Origin: Pyralis farinalis
Taxonomy: Eukaryota; Arthropoda; Insecta; Lepidoptera; Pyralidae
NCBI GenBank assembly: GCA_947507595.1
Contig: OX382263.1
Location: forward strand, 7,998,001 to 8,062,000
Direction of reading: 5' to 3'
Length of the DNA: 64,000 nt
Shown here one piece after another: positions 53,835 through 64,000 of this stretch. Position 1 is the stretch's first letter; each line of letters starts with the position of its first letter. The translations under genes were made by a program, and so were the position numbers. A model generated the notes under the pieces. That model worked only from the letters and a program-made list of their open reading frames with translations. It ran no database searches and was not told where the DNA came from.

Positions 53835-54540
53835 CATGTTATTTGCAAATGTCGGTACTACCAATATCATCTGTTAAGAAGAAGATTTGTTCCTCATAAT
53901 GGCAACAAGTAGCCGTCAACTAATATATTTGGTTTGACAGATAGATTCCAAGTTGGCGGAGGCTACGGGTTTTCACAGCCCTTTTCGATATGTGTAACAT
54001 GTGAAAAACTCGGCCATCCAATATGGCGTTTGAACTAATAAGTTAACACGGGGTTGTAATCCTTAAGACTAAATACAGCAAATCAAAATTTCAATCAGGA
54101 AACATGGCGTCACCTACAAAATTAGCTTTGACCATTTAACTTTTAATGCCGAACTAAGGTCCGGTCGCAATTCGCAGTTTGCAGCCGCATGCTAATTCGC
54201 AGGCTGCAATCCTGTATTCGCAGACCCGTATTGCGCGAGTCCTGGTCGTCCGACATGAGAGGTGCAACGCTGGTTTTTCCTGTCATCATACCCGAGGTTC
54301 CGCATACAATCAGGTGATCGTTCTAATGTTTCGGAATTTCCTATAAAGTGTTAACTTTACTAAAAGATAAACGTCTTGACCCGATAATGCACTCAAAAAG
54401 TAATTAGATCTTTACAAATGCACACCTGTTTTATAAAGTATGCGACTTTATGCATAGGCCTAATGCAATAGGTGAATTTAAGTGAATGTGTAATCTTGCT
54501 TAAAGCATGATAATCTAAACTAGATGAATATATATAAATG
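53835..54540. other. No gene seen
   Basis: Nothing recognised; 54165-54250 has repeated TTCGCAG motifs. Confidence 0.4.
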
Positions 54541-54621
54541 TACGTTGTTCCTGTCTTCACCGTCGAGCTAGTGATAAATATATATATATAAATCGGAAAA
54601 GACGAGTTTAGTTTCAGTTTT

Positions 54622-54829
54622 CAGCCAAATGACAACTCCCTAGAGGGTTGTTGTGTTCCTGCGCGTGAGTGAGGTCACCAGTATGCTCCCAAGGAGTTGT
54701 TGTGTAAGCAGTAGAGGAGGCATCGCGCGAGTGATACTTAATATATTACAAGCGTTAATAGGCTACGGTATCCGCTTTACATCAGGTGGGCCATATGCTT
54801 GTATGCCTCCCGACGTAGTATAAAAAAAA
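54622..54829 (+). repeat. SINE-A 3' half
   Basis: CAGCCAAATGACAACTCC to GTAGTATAAAAAAAAC. Confidence 0.8.
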
Positions 54830-54922
54830 CAGTGGTACACGCATCGGCCAGGATTCTTACAGGGGACCAGTTGATCATTAGGCCGGTTCCTTATCCACTG
54901 GGCTATCTGTGCTCTCGACCAG
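54830..54922 (-). repeat. SINE-C head
   Basis: Inverted: CCAGGATTCTTACAGGGG, TAGGCCGGTTCCTTATCCAC, GGGCTATC. Confidence 0.65.
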
Positions 54923-54959
54923 TACCATATACTATTATACATACATATATATCATCACG

Positions 54960-55215
54960 CCTGTCTCCCATTGGGGTAGGCAGAGACTATAGAACGCCAG
55001 GTGCACCGATCCAAACTTACCCTCTCGCTTCTTCCACACTCATCAACATCTTCATGCATGCTCTTCGGTTTTGGGTACTTTTGATTTGGTCCTTTTTCAA
55101 CGCATCATGAATTTGATCTATATGTGTCCGTCTAGGGCGGCCCCTCCCGACATCACCATTCTCTCTTGCCTGATACACTTCTTTCGTAACTCTTTTGTCA
55201 TTCATTCTTCATAAA
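54960..55215 (-). pseudogene. RTE-2 LINE C-terminal tail (MITE-free)
   Basis: Minus strand: MNDKRVTKEVYQARENGDVG, RGRPRRTHIDQIHDALKKD, NRRACMKMLMSVEEARG. The empty-site counterpart of the 5.9-kb MITE insertion. Confidence 0.8.
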
Positions 55216-55453
55216 TGACCAAACCGTCTCATACTATTATCTTTAATATAAATATATATAAACTCGTTCATGAATGTTAACAAAATGAAATCATAAGCTG
55301 TGAATGACCCTAGCTAGATCCCGTGACACAGCACAAGTCTCTGCGAGAAGTGATTGATGAGGTATTCAATTGGAAATCGCATAAAGAAAATGTACGAAAC
55401 TCGGATCTGTACATAAACGCTGAGAATATTTAGTGTGTACCTTTCAGATTTTT

Positions 55454-55789
55454 GACGAGTTCGGTGGCTCAGTCGTGAATGACACGACTTTGACACCAAC
55501 GCTCGTGGGTTCGATTCCCACACATGGCAAACATTTGTGTGCATGAACATGTCTGTTTCTCTTGCTCGGGTTGTTTTTAAGAAACGTAAAAAGAGGAAGC
55601 ACCTCTTCACAGAAATCCGCAGACGTATAACAACTCCTTGGAGGGTTGTGTTCCTGCGGGTGTGGGTGAGGTCACCAGTAAGCTCCTATGGAGTAGCTGT
55701 GTTAACTTCAGAGGTGGCATCTCGCGAGTGATACTTAATGTGTCAGGTGGGTCGTATGTTTGTATGCCTCTCGATGATGAATAAAAAAA
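55454..55789 (+). repeat. SINE-A, shortened
   Basis: Good head (GACGAGTTCGGTGGCTCAG, GGTTCGATTCCCACAC); body shortened before the tail. Confidence 0.8.
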
Positions 55790-55822
55790 TATAATCGTAC
55801 TCGTTTTATTTTGTACCGAATA

Positions 55823-56080
55823 TTCAGGAACACCGTTCCTATATGTAATCTATATGTTTGTATGTGCATTTGTATGTGTGTGTGTTTTTTTCGAATATTC
55901 GAATTTTGACTTCAGATTCGGATTCAGCATAGGAAATAAGTAGAATAGGAATGTTCAGGAACACCGTTCCTATCTTTGCAAGGTCAAAATGGCGGCCAAA
56001 TTAAAAAAAAAATTGAATTGTTATATAATTGACGAGCCAGGTGTTCCTCTGGCAATGCAAGCTTGCGCATTCTCAACTGG
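55823..56080 (+). mobile_element. HEL-B repeat, copy 5
   Basis: Complete: TTCAGGAACACCG start, CGAATATTCG centre, 3' GGTGTTCCT, hairpin and CTGG|T. Confidence 0.7.
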
Positions 56081-56119
56081 TTTATTAATGAATCTTATTA
56101 CTTTAGGTTGAGGTGGCTG

Positions 56120-56425
56120 AGAACAGTGATAGCCCAGTGGATAAGGAGGCGGCCAATCGACCAACAGGACCCAGTTCGAATCCTGACATGTAACACTAAA
56201 TTCGTGTTTACACATTTATGTACATATTTGTAATTATCAGTTGCAGAAATTATATTTCGATAGACTTGGCACCTAAGAAAGGTCTGGGTTTCTCTTTGGT
56301 TTGAGGATGTCTGACGGCAGTCGCTCCATGTAAAAATCAATATCTTCGCCAAATCTTTAGGTTTAGTTAGCGGACCCCGCCATTCCTAATGGATTAGAAA
56401 ACGGGACTACGCTAGGAAGAAGAGT
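56120..56425 (+). repeat. SINE-C, full length
   Basis: GATAGCCCAGTGGATAAGG (box A), AGTTCGAATCCTG (box B), GGCAGTCGCTCCATGTAAAA, end CGCTAGGAAGAAGAG. The clearest copy of this family here. Confidence 0.8.
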
Positions 56426-56548
56426 TTAGGCGTTTTAGAAATGAAACCTCCTGTTATTTTTTCCTAATAAATGAATTGTACGTTATATGTATGTAAGCTA
56501 TATGTTTATTAGTATAGTTTACATACCTATAAGCATAGTAGTAAGCTA

Positions 56549-56812
56549 TTTTTTATACAACGTCGGGAGGCATTCAAGCATACCATCCACCTGATGTAAA
56601 GCAGTCACCGTAGCCTATTAACGCTTGTAACATATATGACGCGCTCTGCCTGCTCTACTGCTTACACAGCAACTCCTTAGTAGCATACTGGTGACCTCAC
56701 TTACACGCAGGAACACAACAACTCTCTAGGGAGTTGTTATTTGCCGCCGTTTTCTGTGAGGTGGAGGTACTTCCCCAGAAGGACAGTTTTGATGCGCCCT
56801 ACCTCTCTTAAA
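56549..56812 (-). repeat. SINE-A, head missing
   Basis: Inverted from TTTTTATACAACGTCGGGAG to CCTACCTCTCTTA. Confidence 0.8.
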
Positions 56813-56869
56813 AAATTTCATCATCAATTTAATCACAGTAGCCGATGCCTAGGAGCCATTGTTAGCAGC

Positions 56870-56960
56870 GGCGGCATTTACTAACGGTGGTGGGTGTCTG
56901 CCGGCCGACGCTAGGTCACATGAACTTTTGTGGCGGAAGCAAACAAAGCAGGTTGAAAGC
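56870..56960 (+). repeat. Penelope-like terminal repeat fragment
   Basis: Diverged: GCGGCGGCATTTACTAACGG to GCAAACAAAGCAGGTTGA. Confidence 0.65.
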
Positions 56961-57171
56961 TTTTATTTAATAGTATAGTTGTTAATCGTAACAAAATGCC
57001 GTGTGTGTGCTGGAGACACGTATAAAGAACCTATCTATCAACGATTTCTGAAAACAAAAACCCTGAGCACGTGCTGTCAACATCAGAACAAGTCCATTAA
57101 ATCAGGAACCCAAAAGTTGATAAATTTTGCGGATAAATCCAATACCATATTGGGAGTCTTTATTCAATTAC

Positions 57172-57354
57172 TAGCTGACCCGGCGAACTTCGTACCGCCT
57201 CACGATCAATAAATGGTGTGTTAACTTATTAGATGGTATAAATTATATTAATACTTATTATCCTATTCCGGACGAAGACAAATCCAAAAACACAAAAATC
57301 ATAATAATTGGTCCCGCCGTTCTTGAGTTATAAATGGTGTAACTAACACGACTT

Positions 57355-57393
<39 letters not shown>

Positions 57394-57615
57394 TATGCCA
57401 ACTCGTACTTGAGATATCATAAAGAAAGAATTTCATATAAAATGTATGAGAAATGTAATTTACTTTTTTTTTGTTATTTTTTCCACGTTTTAATACTTAT
57501 TATCCTATTCCGGACGAAGACAAATCTAAAAACACAAAAATCATAAAAATCGTTCCAGCCGTTCTTGAGCTATAAATGGTGTAACTAACACGACTTTGTT
57601 TTATATATATAATAT
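57172..57615 (-). mobile_element. Helitron-like element with tandem block
   Basis: On the minus strand it ends GGTACGAAGTTCGCC, GGGTCAGCTAG before T, like 18.05 kb. A ~110-bp block (TATCCTATTCCGGACGAAG to CACGACTTTGTTTTATAT) is present twice, each followed by TA microsatellite (57360-57391). Confidence 0.6.
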
Positions 57616-57737
57616 AGATTGATTTTGTTACAAAATTGACAGTTTATTCCTAATAATATTCAAAGAAATATTTATTGCATTGCAAGTATTATTATCTAAA
57701 AATCTTTTAACGTAGGCTTATCTTCTTTTCGTATCTG

Positions 57738-57870
57738 TTGTTGTTGTTGTTGTAATCTCTTTATTGCACAAATATACATAACATATACAGATACGAATGT
57801 TTAGTATGTACAAAGGCGGACTTATCTCTGTAAGAGATCTCTTCCAGCCAACCTTTATAGACTTGATAGG
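57738..57870 (-). repeat. LINE 3' end
   Basis: Inverted copy of the 19.9-kb end: (GTT) tail, TTTATTGCACAAATATACA, GGCGGACTTATCTCTG, GAGATCTCTTCCAGCCAACC. Confidence 0.7.
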
Positions 57871-58017
57871 AATATGTAATACATATATAGGCAGAGAAAC
57901 TATCTGTACCTTAACTAAAATATCATGAACTAATAACATGAGTCATTGCAGCAGTAAAAACAGATACTTAAGTATAACACAAAGAAAATATTTTTTCTAT
58001 TTTCTTTTTCTTTCTTT

Positions 58018-58076
58018 GTGGCACTCAGTTCTCTATGCCTACCCCACAAAAGATTTGACTAGAAGTTATATATAGA
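58018..58076 (+). pseudogene. RTE-1 LINE last codons
   Basis: LCGTQFSMPTPQKI-like end and TATAGATAATAATAA tail; ~60 bp only. Confidence 0.45.
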
Positions 58077-58081
58077 TAATA

Positions 58082-58345
58082 ATAATAAATAAATATTGTC
58101 GGACAAATTACATAGCGCCGTCTAGTCCCAAAGTAAGCGAAGCTTGTGTGACTACTAGACAACTGATAAATATACGAAAATACATTTTTATTTTAAATAC
58201 ATACTTATGACACATAGAAAACACTCAGATTAAGACGAACAGAGATGTTTATATGTACACAAAATGTTTGTTCCATGTGGGAATCAAACGCACAAGCATT
58301 GGTGCCAAAGTAGCGTTACTAACAAACGCGCCACCGAGCTCGTCA
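58082..58345 (-). repeat. SINE-B, full length
   Basis: Inverted, AATAAATATTG tail to CGCCACCGAGCTCGTC. Confidence 0.8.
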
Positions 58346-58401
58346 AAATTATATTCGTCATTTATTCTCGGTTCATGTGTACTGTAGGATTATAGTGGTG
58401 A

Positions 58402-58806
58402 AAGTGTAGTGGTGCAGTGGTGAATGACGTGTCTTTTACAACAACGCTCGTGGGTTCGATTCCCGCACAGGAAAAACATTTGTGTGCATGAACATGTATG
58501 TTTATCTCGCTATGGTTGTGTTTAAGAGAGATAGGGCGGATAGATATATAGAGACAAGGCAGCCCGTTTGGGAAAGTACCTCCACCTCACTGAAAACCGC
58601 AGCTAAATAACAACTCCCTAGCCTAGAGGGTTGTTGTGTTCCTGCGTGTGAGTAATAGTTACCTCACTCACACACAGGAAAGCGCCTAAGGAGTTGTTGT
58701 GTTAGCAGCAAAGGTGGCATCGCGCGAGTGATACTTAGTAATCACAGGCCCACTTTACATCAGGTGGGCCGTAGGGTTCTTTGCCTCCCGACGTTGTATA
58801 AAAAAA
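58402..58806 (+). repeat. SINE-A with inverted insert
   Basis: Head (GTGGTGCAGTGG, GGTTCGATTCCCGC) and body; CTCACTCACACACAGGAA near 58660 is an inverted duplicate of part of the body. Confidence 0.8.
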
Positions 58807-59085
58807 TCAAATAAATTACAATAAGAATTATGCAATCCTTATGTATTCTATTCCAATAAATGCGTAGTAATAGGAAAAACGTCAGTGTCATGTTTGAAGT
58901 TCTCGTAACCGTGCTAATGGCGGCGTCCCAGTGGGAAAGTCCCGGGAGGTAGTAGGGCCAATGCGGATCTCGATGCGGCGGGCGGCATCGACCCGAGTGC
59001 GTTTAGTGTGGCAAGTTGGATAGAGCAAGTACTCGGCTTATTTTACCTTTTTATTCTGTTTTTCACAAAATACATATTTATATAT
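58807..59085. other. No gene; GC-richer patch
   Basis: 58915-59035 is GC-rich (GGCGGCGTCCCAGTGGGAAA) without a known motif. Confidence 0.35.
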
Positions 59086-59089
59086 ATAA

Positions 59090-59460
59090 TTCTTCTGCCC
59101 GTGTGTATGTAACTGAACTCCTAAACTGTTGGACCGATTTTTAAAGTAAAATTTCTTTACGCACGTTTGACTTGGGGAGTAAGCTGGTGAATGTGTGACG
59201 AGAGCGTTACGAAAAGTGTGATCGGAAGTTGAGAGGGAGATATAAGTTAGTAAAGATAGAAAGAGAGGAAGTTACGGTTCGTATATTACTGTAGGGGCAA
59301 GAGAGAGAGGTGCAAGCACAAATTTACTTTCTCTCTTTCTCTTATAGCGAGTTAAGTTTCGTATATCTAAGACACAGCGCAGGCCTATTGTCTGTATCAC
59401 ACTATGGAGCTAAAGAAGTTTTACTTCAGTCGTGTGGTCTAAAGCAAACTCGTTTTTTTT
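59090..59460 (+). mobile_element. HEL-D repeat
   Basis: AAGTAAAATTTCTTTA near the left recurs inverted at the right (TAAAGAAGTTTTACTT), followed by a hairpin with GTGTGG. The middle has GA/CT-rich arms (GAGAGAG, CTCTCTTTCTCTT). Confidence 0.6.
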
Positions 59461-59645
59461 GTATGTATTGAACTCAACAATGGTTTAGATTCACAATTGG
59501 ACCCGGTAAGCAGCGCTGCGTTCGGGTTCTCAATTTTTTTATTTTATATACCGGCGGGACAACGCTGTTGTTAGTAATCAATCTGATACTACTGTCATGA
59601 TTGAAGAGCTTAACTCCAATACCTTATTAATATGTATAATCGATT

Positions 59646-59905
59646 TGACGAGCTTGGTGGCACAGTGTCGTAAGTTCGATTCTCACCCAGCACAAATATT
59701 TGTGTTCATGAATATTTTTAAGAGTTTAAAAGGGATTTTTTCAAATCAAATCATCAAAACCACAGTCAAATGACAACCCTCTCTAGGGAGGAACATAAAA
59801 CCCTGATTTGTGTTACTGCGAGTGAGTGAAGTCACCAGTAACCTCCTAAGGAGTCGCTATGTAAGTAGCAAAGGAGGCATTGCGTGAGTGATACTCAATA
59901 TATCC
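59646..59905 (+). repeat. SINE-A, diverged
   Basis: GACGAGCTTGGTGGCACAG, AGTTCGATTCTCACC; the part around box A is deleted. Confidence 0.7.
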
Positions 59906-60288
59906 CAAACGTGCACCGTCTATGGTTCTGGTCATCATATTATTGTGTTGATTTATATATTAAAGAAGGAAATAATGCGCTGAGCTACTGTACTCGTATT
60001 TTTGTATCACTGCGATACACAATTCTACAGATATTATTATATTTTTTGTTCACTGATTGTGTACTTGTTAATATTTACTGTTGTGTGCTATGCGGATACA
60101 AATAAATAGTTTATATATCTGTAGGTACTATAAGTGAAACGGGAGAACGCCGACTTCTAAACAAGGCGCAAAACACAAGCAGTTGCTACAAGGTTTTATT
60201 CTCGACTGATGATACATCAGTTACCACGTACCAAGTACTCACATGGTATTCATAAAAATAATGACGTCTTTTTCACAACTCTTCTCAA
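59906..60288. other. No gene seen
   Basis: AT-rich DNA; the 73-codon plus-strand frame begins in the SINE tail and shows no domain. Confidence 0.4.
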
Positions 60289-60502
60289 CCTCACGGAAAA
60301 CCGCAGCCAAAATAGCAACTCCCTAGAGGGTTTTCGTTTTTCTGCGTATGAGTGAGGTCACCAGTAAGCTGCTAAGGAGTTGCTGCGTAAGCAGCAGAGA
60401 AAGCATCGCGCGAATGATACTTAATATATTACAAGCGGTTATAGGCTACGGTAGCTCAGGTGGGCCGCATGAGGGTATGCCTCCCGACGTTGTATAAAAA
60501 AA
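60289..60502 (+). repeat. SINE-A 3' half
   Basis: CCTCACGGAAAACCGCAGCC to GTTGTATAAAAAAATG. Confidence 0.8.
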
Positions 60503-60589
60503 TGACGGTAAGTTCTCTTAACGAATATTACAATAATCTATATAAAATTCAGTCAAAAATAGCTACTAACTATAGAACCGTGAGTAATA

Positions 60590-60955
60590 GTAGTGATAGC
60601 CTAGTGCTTAGTCGATAAATGACCAGCCGGTTAACCGAATGGTGCCCGGTTGGAATCCTCGTATAGGTGTGGACTACTAATTTCGTGTTTCCTGATTTAT
60701 ACACTATATTTTTAACTATCTATTACTAGGCGGTGAAGGAAAACATATTGCGGAACCCGTACGTTGCACCCGCACATTACGAAAGACTTGTGGCCTAAGC
60801 TAAACCTATCAAAGGTCTGGTTTTCCCTCCGGGTTGACTATGGTGGGTTGATGGCAGTCGCTCCATATATCAGTATCTTTGCCAAGTCTTTAGGCTTAGA
60901 TAGCGGATCTCGTCAATTCAAATGATTATGAAACGAGATAACACTAGAAAGATAT
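60590..60955 (+). repeat. SINE-C, full length with duplication
   Basis: GTGATAGCCTAGTGC, box B GGTTGGAATCCTCG, GGTGAAGGAAAACATATTG, GGCAGTCGCTCCATATAT, end AACACTAGAAAG. Confidence 0.75.
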
Positions 60956-61034
60956 TTGGAATAGTGCCAAATGTGAAAATTAGTCTATCTTTACGTATAA
61001 AGAAATCACTGAAAAGTCTACTATTGTACTTGCA

Positions 61035-61812
61035 TTTGATTTTCCAATCAAGTCGACTTGACCGTTTCAACGGAACCCAAGTTCTACAGATATAGATACT
61101 AATATGATGTAAGTCCGGGATTATTCCCAAAATAAGACAAATCGATTCTTGGACTCTTGAGACAGGGACTAATAAAACTGTTCATACTATTAATAATGAC
61201 TTTGTTACGTAGAATAAATTTCAGATCATAATCTTCGTTAAAAGGAATGTGTAGTTTTGTCTGAACAGTTTAATCTGAGGAATCACAGGTTAGTGGACAA
61301 AAACCAGCCTGTTAGTGTTACTATAGTTAAGGTTGCATATATGTACGTACATCTTCACACCAGGTCTCTTACGGAGTAGGTAGAGGGAACGGAGCATAAG
61401 ACGCGGTCTTTACACACCTCACTCGTTTCTTTAACATTCATAGTCTTTTCATGGACACTCGACAGTTCCTAGTGCTCCTGACATCACCTTCTCAAACACG
61501 ACCAATTTATTGACGCAATGTAAAATGGGGTAAGGCTGGTTCTTGTCCATCTGACCTATGACTCATCAGATTAAACTGTTTAGACAAAACTAAGCATTGC
61601 TTTTATCGAAGATTATGATCTGAAATGTATTTTACGTAACAAAGTCTGAAGTTTTATTAGTTGGGACAGGCCCAAAGAGCCCAAGGATCGATTTTGAGAT
61701 TTGTCTTATTTTGAGAACAAACCCGGACTTACATCATATTACAATCTTACATTTTACATCTGTAGAACTTGGGTCCCGTTGAAACGGTCGAGTCGACTTG
61801 ATCGGAAAGTCA
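61035..61812. repeat. ~260-bp imperfect inverted repeats
   Basis: The left arm (61035-61300) and right arm (61548-61812) are inverted copies with scattered differences: AATCAAGTCGACTTGACCG, AACCCAAGTTCTACAGAT, ATGATGTAAGTCCGGG, TCAGATCATAATCTTCG and ACAGTTTAATCTGA all have counterparts. The ~250-bp centre is an RTE-1 tail. No frame in the arms; family unknown. Confidence 0.8.
61350..61520 (-). pseudogene. RTE-1 LINE tail between the arms
   Basis: Minus strand: GDVRSTRNCRVSMKRL-like, NVKETSEVCKDRVL-like sequence with frameshifts. Confidence 0.65.
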
Positions 61813-61816
61813 ATTT

Positions 61817-62484
61817 TTGAAGTGAAAACTTCTTTAGCGGCGTTGTGCACTTTTTGGGATGAGTAAAAAATGTTAAACTCGCGTCAGAACACGTGACACT
61901 GACCGTAAGATTTTGGTGAGAATTAGAACTTAAGTTCGCTGCAGCGCTAAAACCATTACTTACCTCTAATTAAACAATTAAAACATGAAGCGCTAGATCG
62001 TTCATACGATCATAGGGCATTATTTTCTCGCGACCAGCGACGTTGTAAGCGCCATGAAATTCTTGGCGCTTACGCGTTTCGTTCAACGTAGTTTATTGAC
62101 ATCGCTGTTTGGTTTAAGCGGCGCAGGGCGCTTGCGCGAGTGTAAGTGTGTGTTTGAGTTTTAGAGATTGGCGATGATGATGCTGGTGAAAGAGTTGTTG
62201 AAATTATGGATGAAAGTTGATTTTCCTGAGAGATAAACTTTTTAATGTAAAATAATTGTAAAAGTTCTGAAGTGTTAAATTTTTAATGTAATATAAATTG
62301 TCATGTTTGTGTACGATAGCGCAATAAATGAATATTGTATTTTACCACATACATGATAGTCCTTTTATACTGATAAATAAAGCAATTCGTGCGAAATTAT
62401 TCCCTAACCATTCCAAAATATTCAAAAATGCACTACGTTAATGTTCAAGTTTTCACTTCTGCCGGCACTCCCGGAGTGCAACCG
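61817..62484 (+). mobile_element. HEL-C repeat, long copy
   Basis: Longest copy (~670 bp): 5' TTGAAGTGAAAACTTC, core with AAGCGCC/GGCGCTT arms, ~340 bp absent from the short copies, then AAGTTTTCACTTC inverted, hairpin GCACTCC/GGAGTGC and a T-tract. No frame longer than a few dozen codons. Confidence 0.75.
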
Positions 62485-62486
62485 TT

Positions 62487-62740
62487 TTTTTTTATATATA
62501 TTACGTCGGCAAGCATACAAGCATATAGCCCACCTGATGTAAAGCGGGTACCGTAGCCTATTAACGCTAGCAATATATTAAGTATCACTCGCGCGATGCC
62601 TCCTCTGCTGCTTACACAGCAACTTCTTGGGAGCTTACTGGTGACCTCACTCACACACAGGAACACAACAACCCCCTAGGGAGTTGTTATTTGGCTGCGG
62701 TTTTCTGTGAGGTAGAGGTACTTCCCCAGAGGGGCTGCTT
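62487..62740 (-). repeat. SINE-A, head missing
   Basis: Inverted copy that stops at GGGGCTGCTTTG, exactly where the next copy starts. Confidence 0.8.
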
Positions 62741-62916
62741 TGACGAGCTCGGTGGCGCAGTCGTGAATGACGCGACTTTGACACCAACGCTCGTGGGTTC
62801 AATTCCCACACAAGGCAAACATTTGTGTGCATGAACATGTCTGTTTATCTTGGTCTGGGTATTTTTAGGAGAGGTAGGGCGCATCAAAGCAGCGCGTCTG
62901 GGGAAGTACCTCAATC
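62741..62916 (+). repeat. SINE-A 5' half
   Basis: Intact head (GACGAGCTCGGTGGCGCAG, box B GGTTCAATTCCCAC) and first third of body, joined head-on to the inverted copy. Confidence 0.8.
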
Positions 62917-62999
62917 TCTTTGGAGAAGGGTCTTTTCACTCACCCCTTGCATCCCTTCCATCATCTCTATATAAAAGATGGCACTACGATAGATACGTA

Positions 63000-63072
63000 A
63001 TTCGTAGCATGTTATTCCATTGACTAACGTCTATCCGCAGCAGCCATGGCAGTAATGGCATGCATCTGCTAA
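63000..63072 (+). repeat. Penelope-like terminal repeat fragment
   Basis: GTAGCATGTTATTCCATTG, ACTAACGTCTA, CAGCCATGGCAG; the ribozyme part is deleted. Confidence 0.6.
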
Positions 63073-63359
63073 CGCCAGGTACATCGATCCAAATATACGT
63101 CTCTTGCCTCTTCCACGCTCATCAACCTCTTCACCCTTTTTCACCACTTCCGCTATATAATCCATACATGTGCATTTAGGGCGGCCCCTGCAGTTATCTT
63201 CACTCATTCTCGCACTCTTGCTCGATATACTTCAGTCGTAACTCTTTTGTCTACCATTCTTTTCAAATGTCCAAACCATCTCAGTATACCCTTTTCAATC
63301 TCTTGTCACTACATCATCTTTCATTCCACATTGTTTCCGTATCGTGCTATTTCTTATTT
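63073..63359 (-). pseudogene. RTE-2 LINE C-terminal tail
   Basis: Minus strand reads RFGHLKRMVDKRVTTEVY-like sequence, GRPKCTCMDYIAEVVKKGE-like sequence and LMSVEEARDVYLDRC-like tail, with indels. Its upstream end is cut by HEL-A. Confidence 0.65.
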
Positions 63360-63780
63360 TTGGCAGAGCTGCGATAGCCAGCGGAGCCACATTACCCTCA
63401 AAATTGCCGTTTGGGGTAGACTGATGTCATCCAGCTAGCCTTTAGACGGTAATAGTGAGAAACTCCAAAATCGACACACTAATAGCTAACATATTGTAGT
63501 TTTGTATCCTTTAATTTGAAATTTAAATGTTCGTTGGTGAGGAAGAACGGTCCAAAATCGTTCCAATTAGAGAAAAAAACATATGGGAAAACGTATGGCC
63601 GGCCACTCTGCAGTGCAGAGTCTGCACTGCACTCCCATCAACAGAAAAAGTAACAGCACTCGTCGCTAGATGTCGTGCAGGGTTCCATATATTTTTAAAA
63701 AATTAAAAATAAAATATTTAAATATTTTTTAAATTTAAAAAATATCAGCTCTGCCTACACAGCTTGCTGTTATTTACTAG
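63360..63780 (+). mobile_element. HEL-A repeat, copy 2
   Basis: Nearly identical to 3975-4403, differing by a few substitutions and the length of the AT tract. Same CTAG|T end. Confidence 0.7.
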
Positions 63781-64000
63781 TCTAAATCATTGCAGCGTTG
63801 ACCGTACTTTAATGCTTCTTCTGCCACGCCCACGATTAACTAACGTACGTCAATGCTGCAGCGTTAAAATACCTTGAATCATTGCAAGGCGAGCATTGCT
63901 CGATATATTTTCGCTCGGCAAAACCGATTGGATACTGTTTTCTGCTTTTCCTCTTCTTTTAATACCTCACTCACATTTCCCATGTCACGTAAACATAATT
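63781..64000. other. No gene seen
   Basis: Unassigned; two copies of a GCAGCGTT motif. Confidence 0.4.

Noticed and set aside
58915..59035. CpG-island-like promoter
   Set aside because: Only ~120 bp, no core motif and no exon nearby; left unassigned.

Overview
This is a gene-poor, AT-rich nuclear window from an insect, almost certainly a moth or butterfly (Lepidoptera). The evidence is the repeat content: tRNA-headed SINEs of a type I know from moths, RTE- and CR1-like LINE fragments, an R1-like LINE, a Penelope-like element, mariner relics, GTTCCGTACC-type repeats, and many short non-autonomous DNA elements. Nothing looks bacterial: there are no operons, and the only long open frames belong to retroelements. 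I cannot name the species.

Layout. 0-12.6 kb: a mariner relic, RTE LINE tails, SINEs, a 979-bp element with TTA duplications that carries a second element inside it, a 181-bp MITE, an RTE reverse-transcriptase fragment and a TA-flanked MITE. 12.7-14.1 kb: a Penelope-like insertion with a GIY-YIG endonuclease frame, inverted arms, a hammerhead ribozyme in each arm and a 14-bp target duplication. 14-25 kb: SINE copies in both orientations, a Helitron-like element, and one repeat nested in another. 25.4-28 kb: a CR1-like LINE with an open reverse-transcriptase frame, then an 823-bp terminal-inverted-repeat element. 28-33 kb: the second 181-bp MITE, an LTR-like promoter, LINE and SINE fragments. 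About 33.0 kb: the only good candidate for a host gene, one exon on the minus strand with good splice sites that encodes a membrane-anchor N terminus. 33-43 kb: LINE tails, decayed Penelope terminal repeats (one with an intact-looking hammerhead core), a minisatellite and a mariner relic. 43.4-46.7 kb: an R1-like LINE with a long open frame that split a SINE. 47.2-50 kb: a broken CR1-like LINE. 50-64 kb: more SINEs, LINE ends, a mariner relic, a long inverted repeat and a second copy of the element nested near 4 kb.

Family labels used below are mine. SINE-A and SINE-B share a tRNA-like head (box B GGTTCGATTCC) but have different bodies. SINE-C has a different head (GGTTCGAATCC). RTE-1 and RTE-2 are two LINE lineages seen mainly as C-terminal tails. 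HEL-A to HEL-D are short repeats with subterminal inverted repeats followed by a hairpin, the layout of non-autonomous Helentrons.

If the 33-kb exon is real, most of the window is probably intron or intergenic DNA around that gene. I found no evidence of a wholly new system. The observations most worth checking are the exon sitting between inverted repeats, the Penelope hammerheads, the 181-bp MITE with 3-bp CWG duplications and recoverable empty sites, the shared HEL layout, and the unexplained 260-bp inverted repeats at 61-62 kb.
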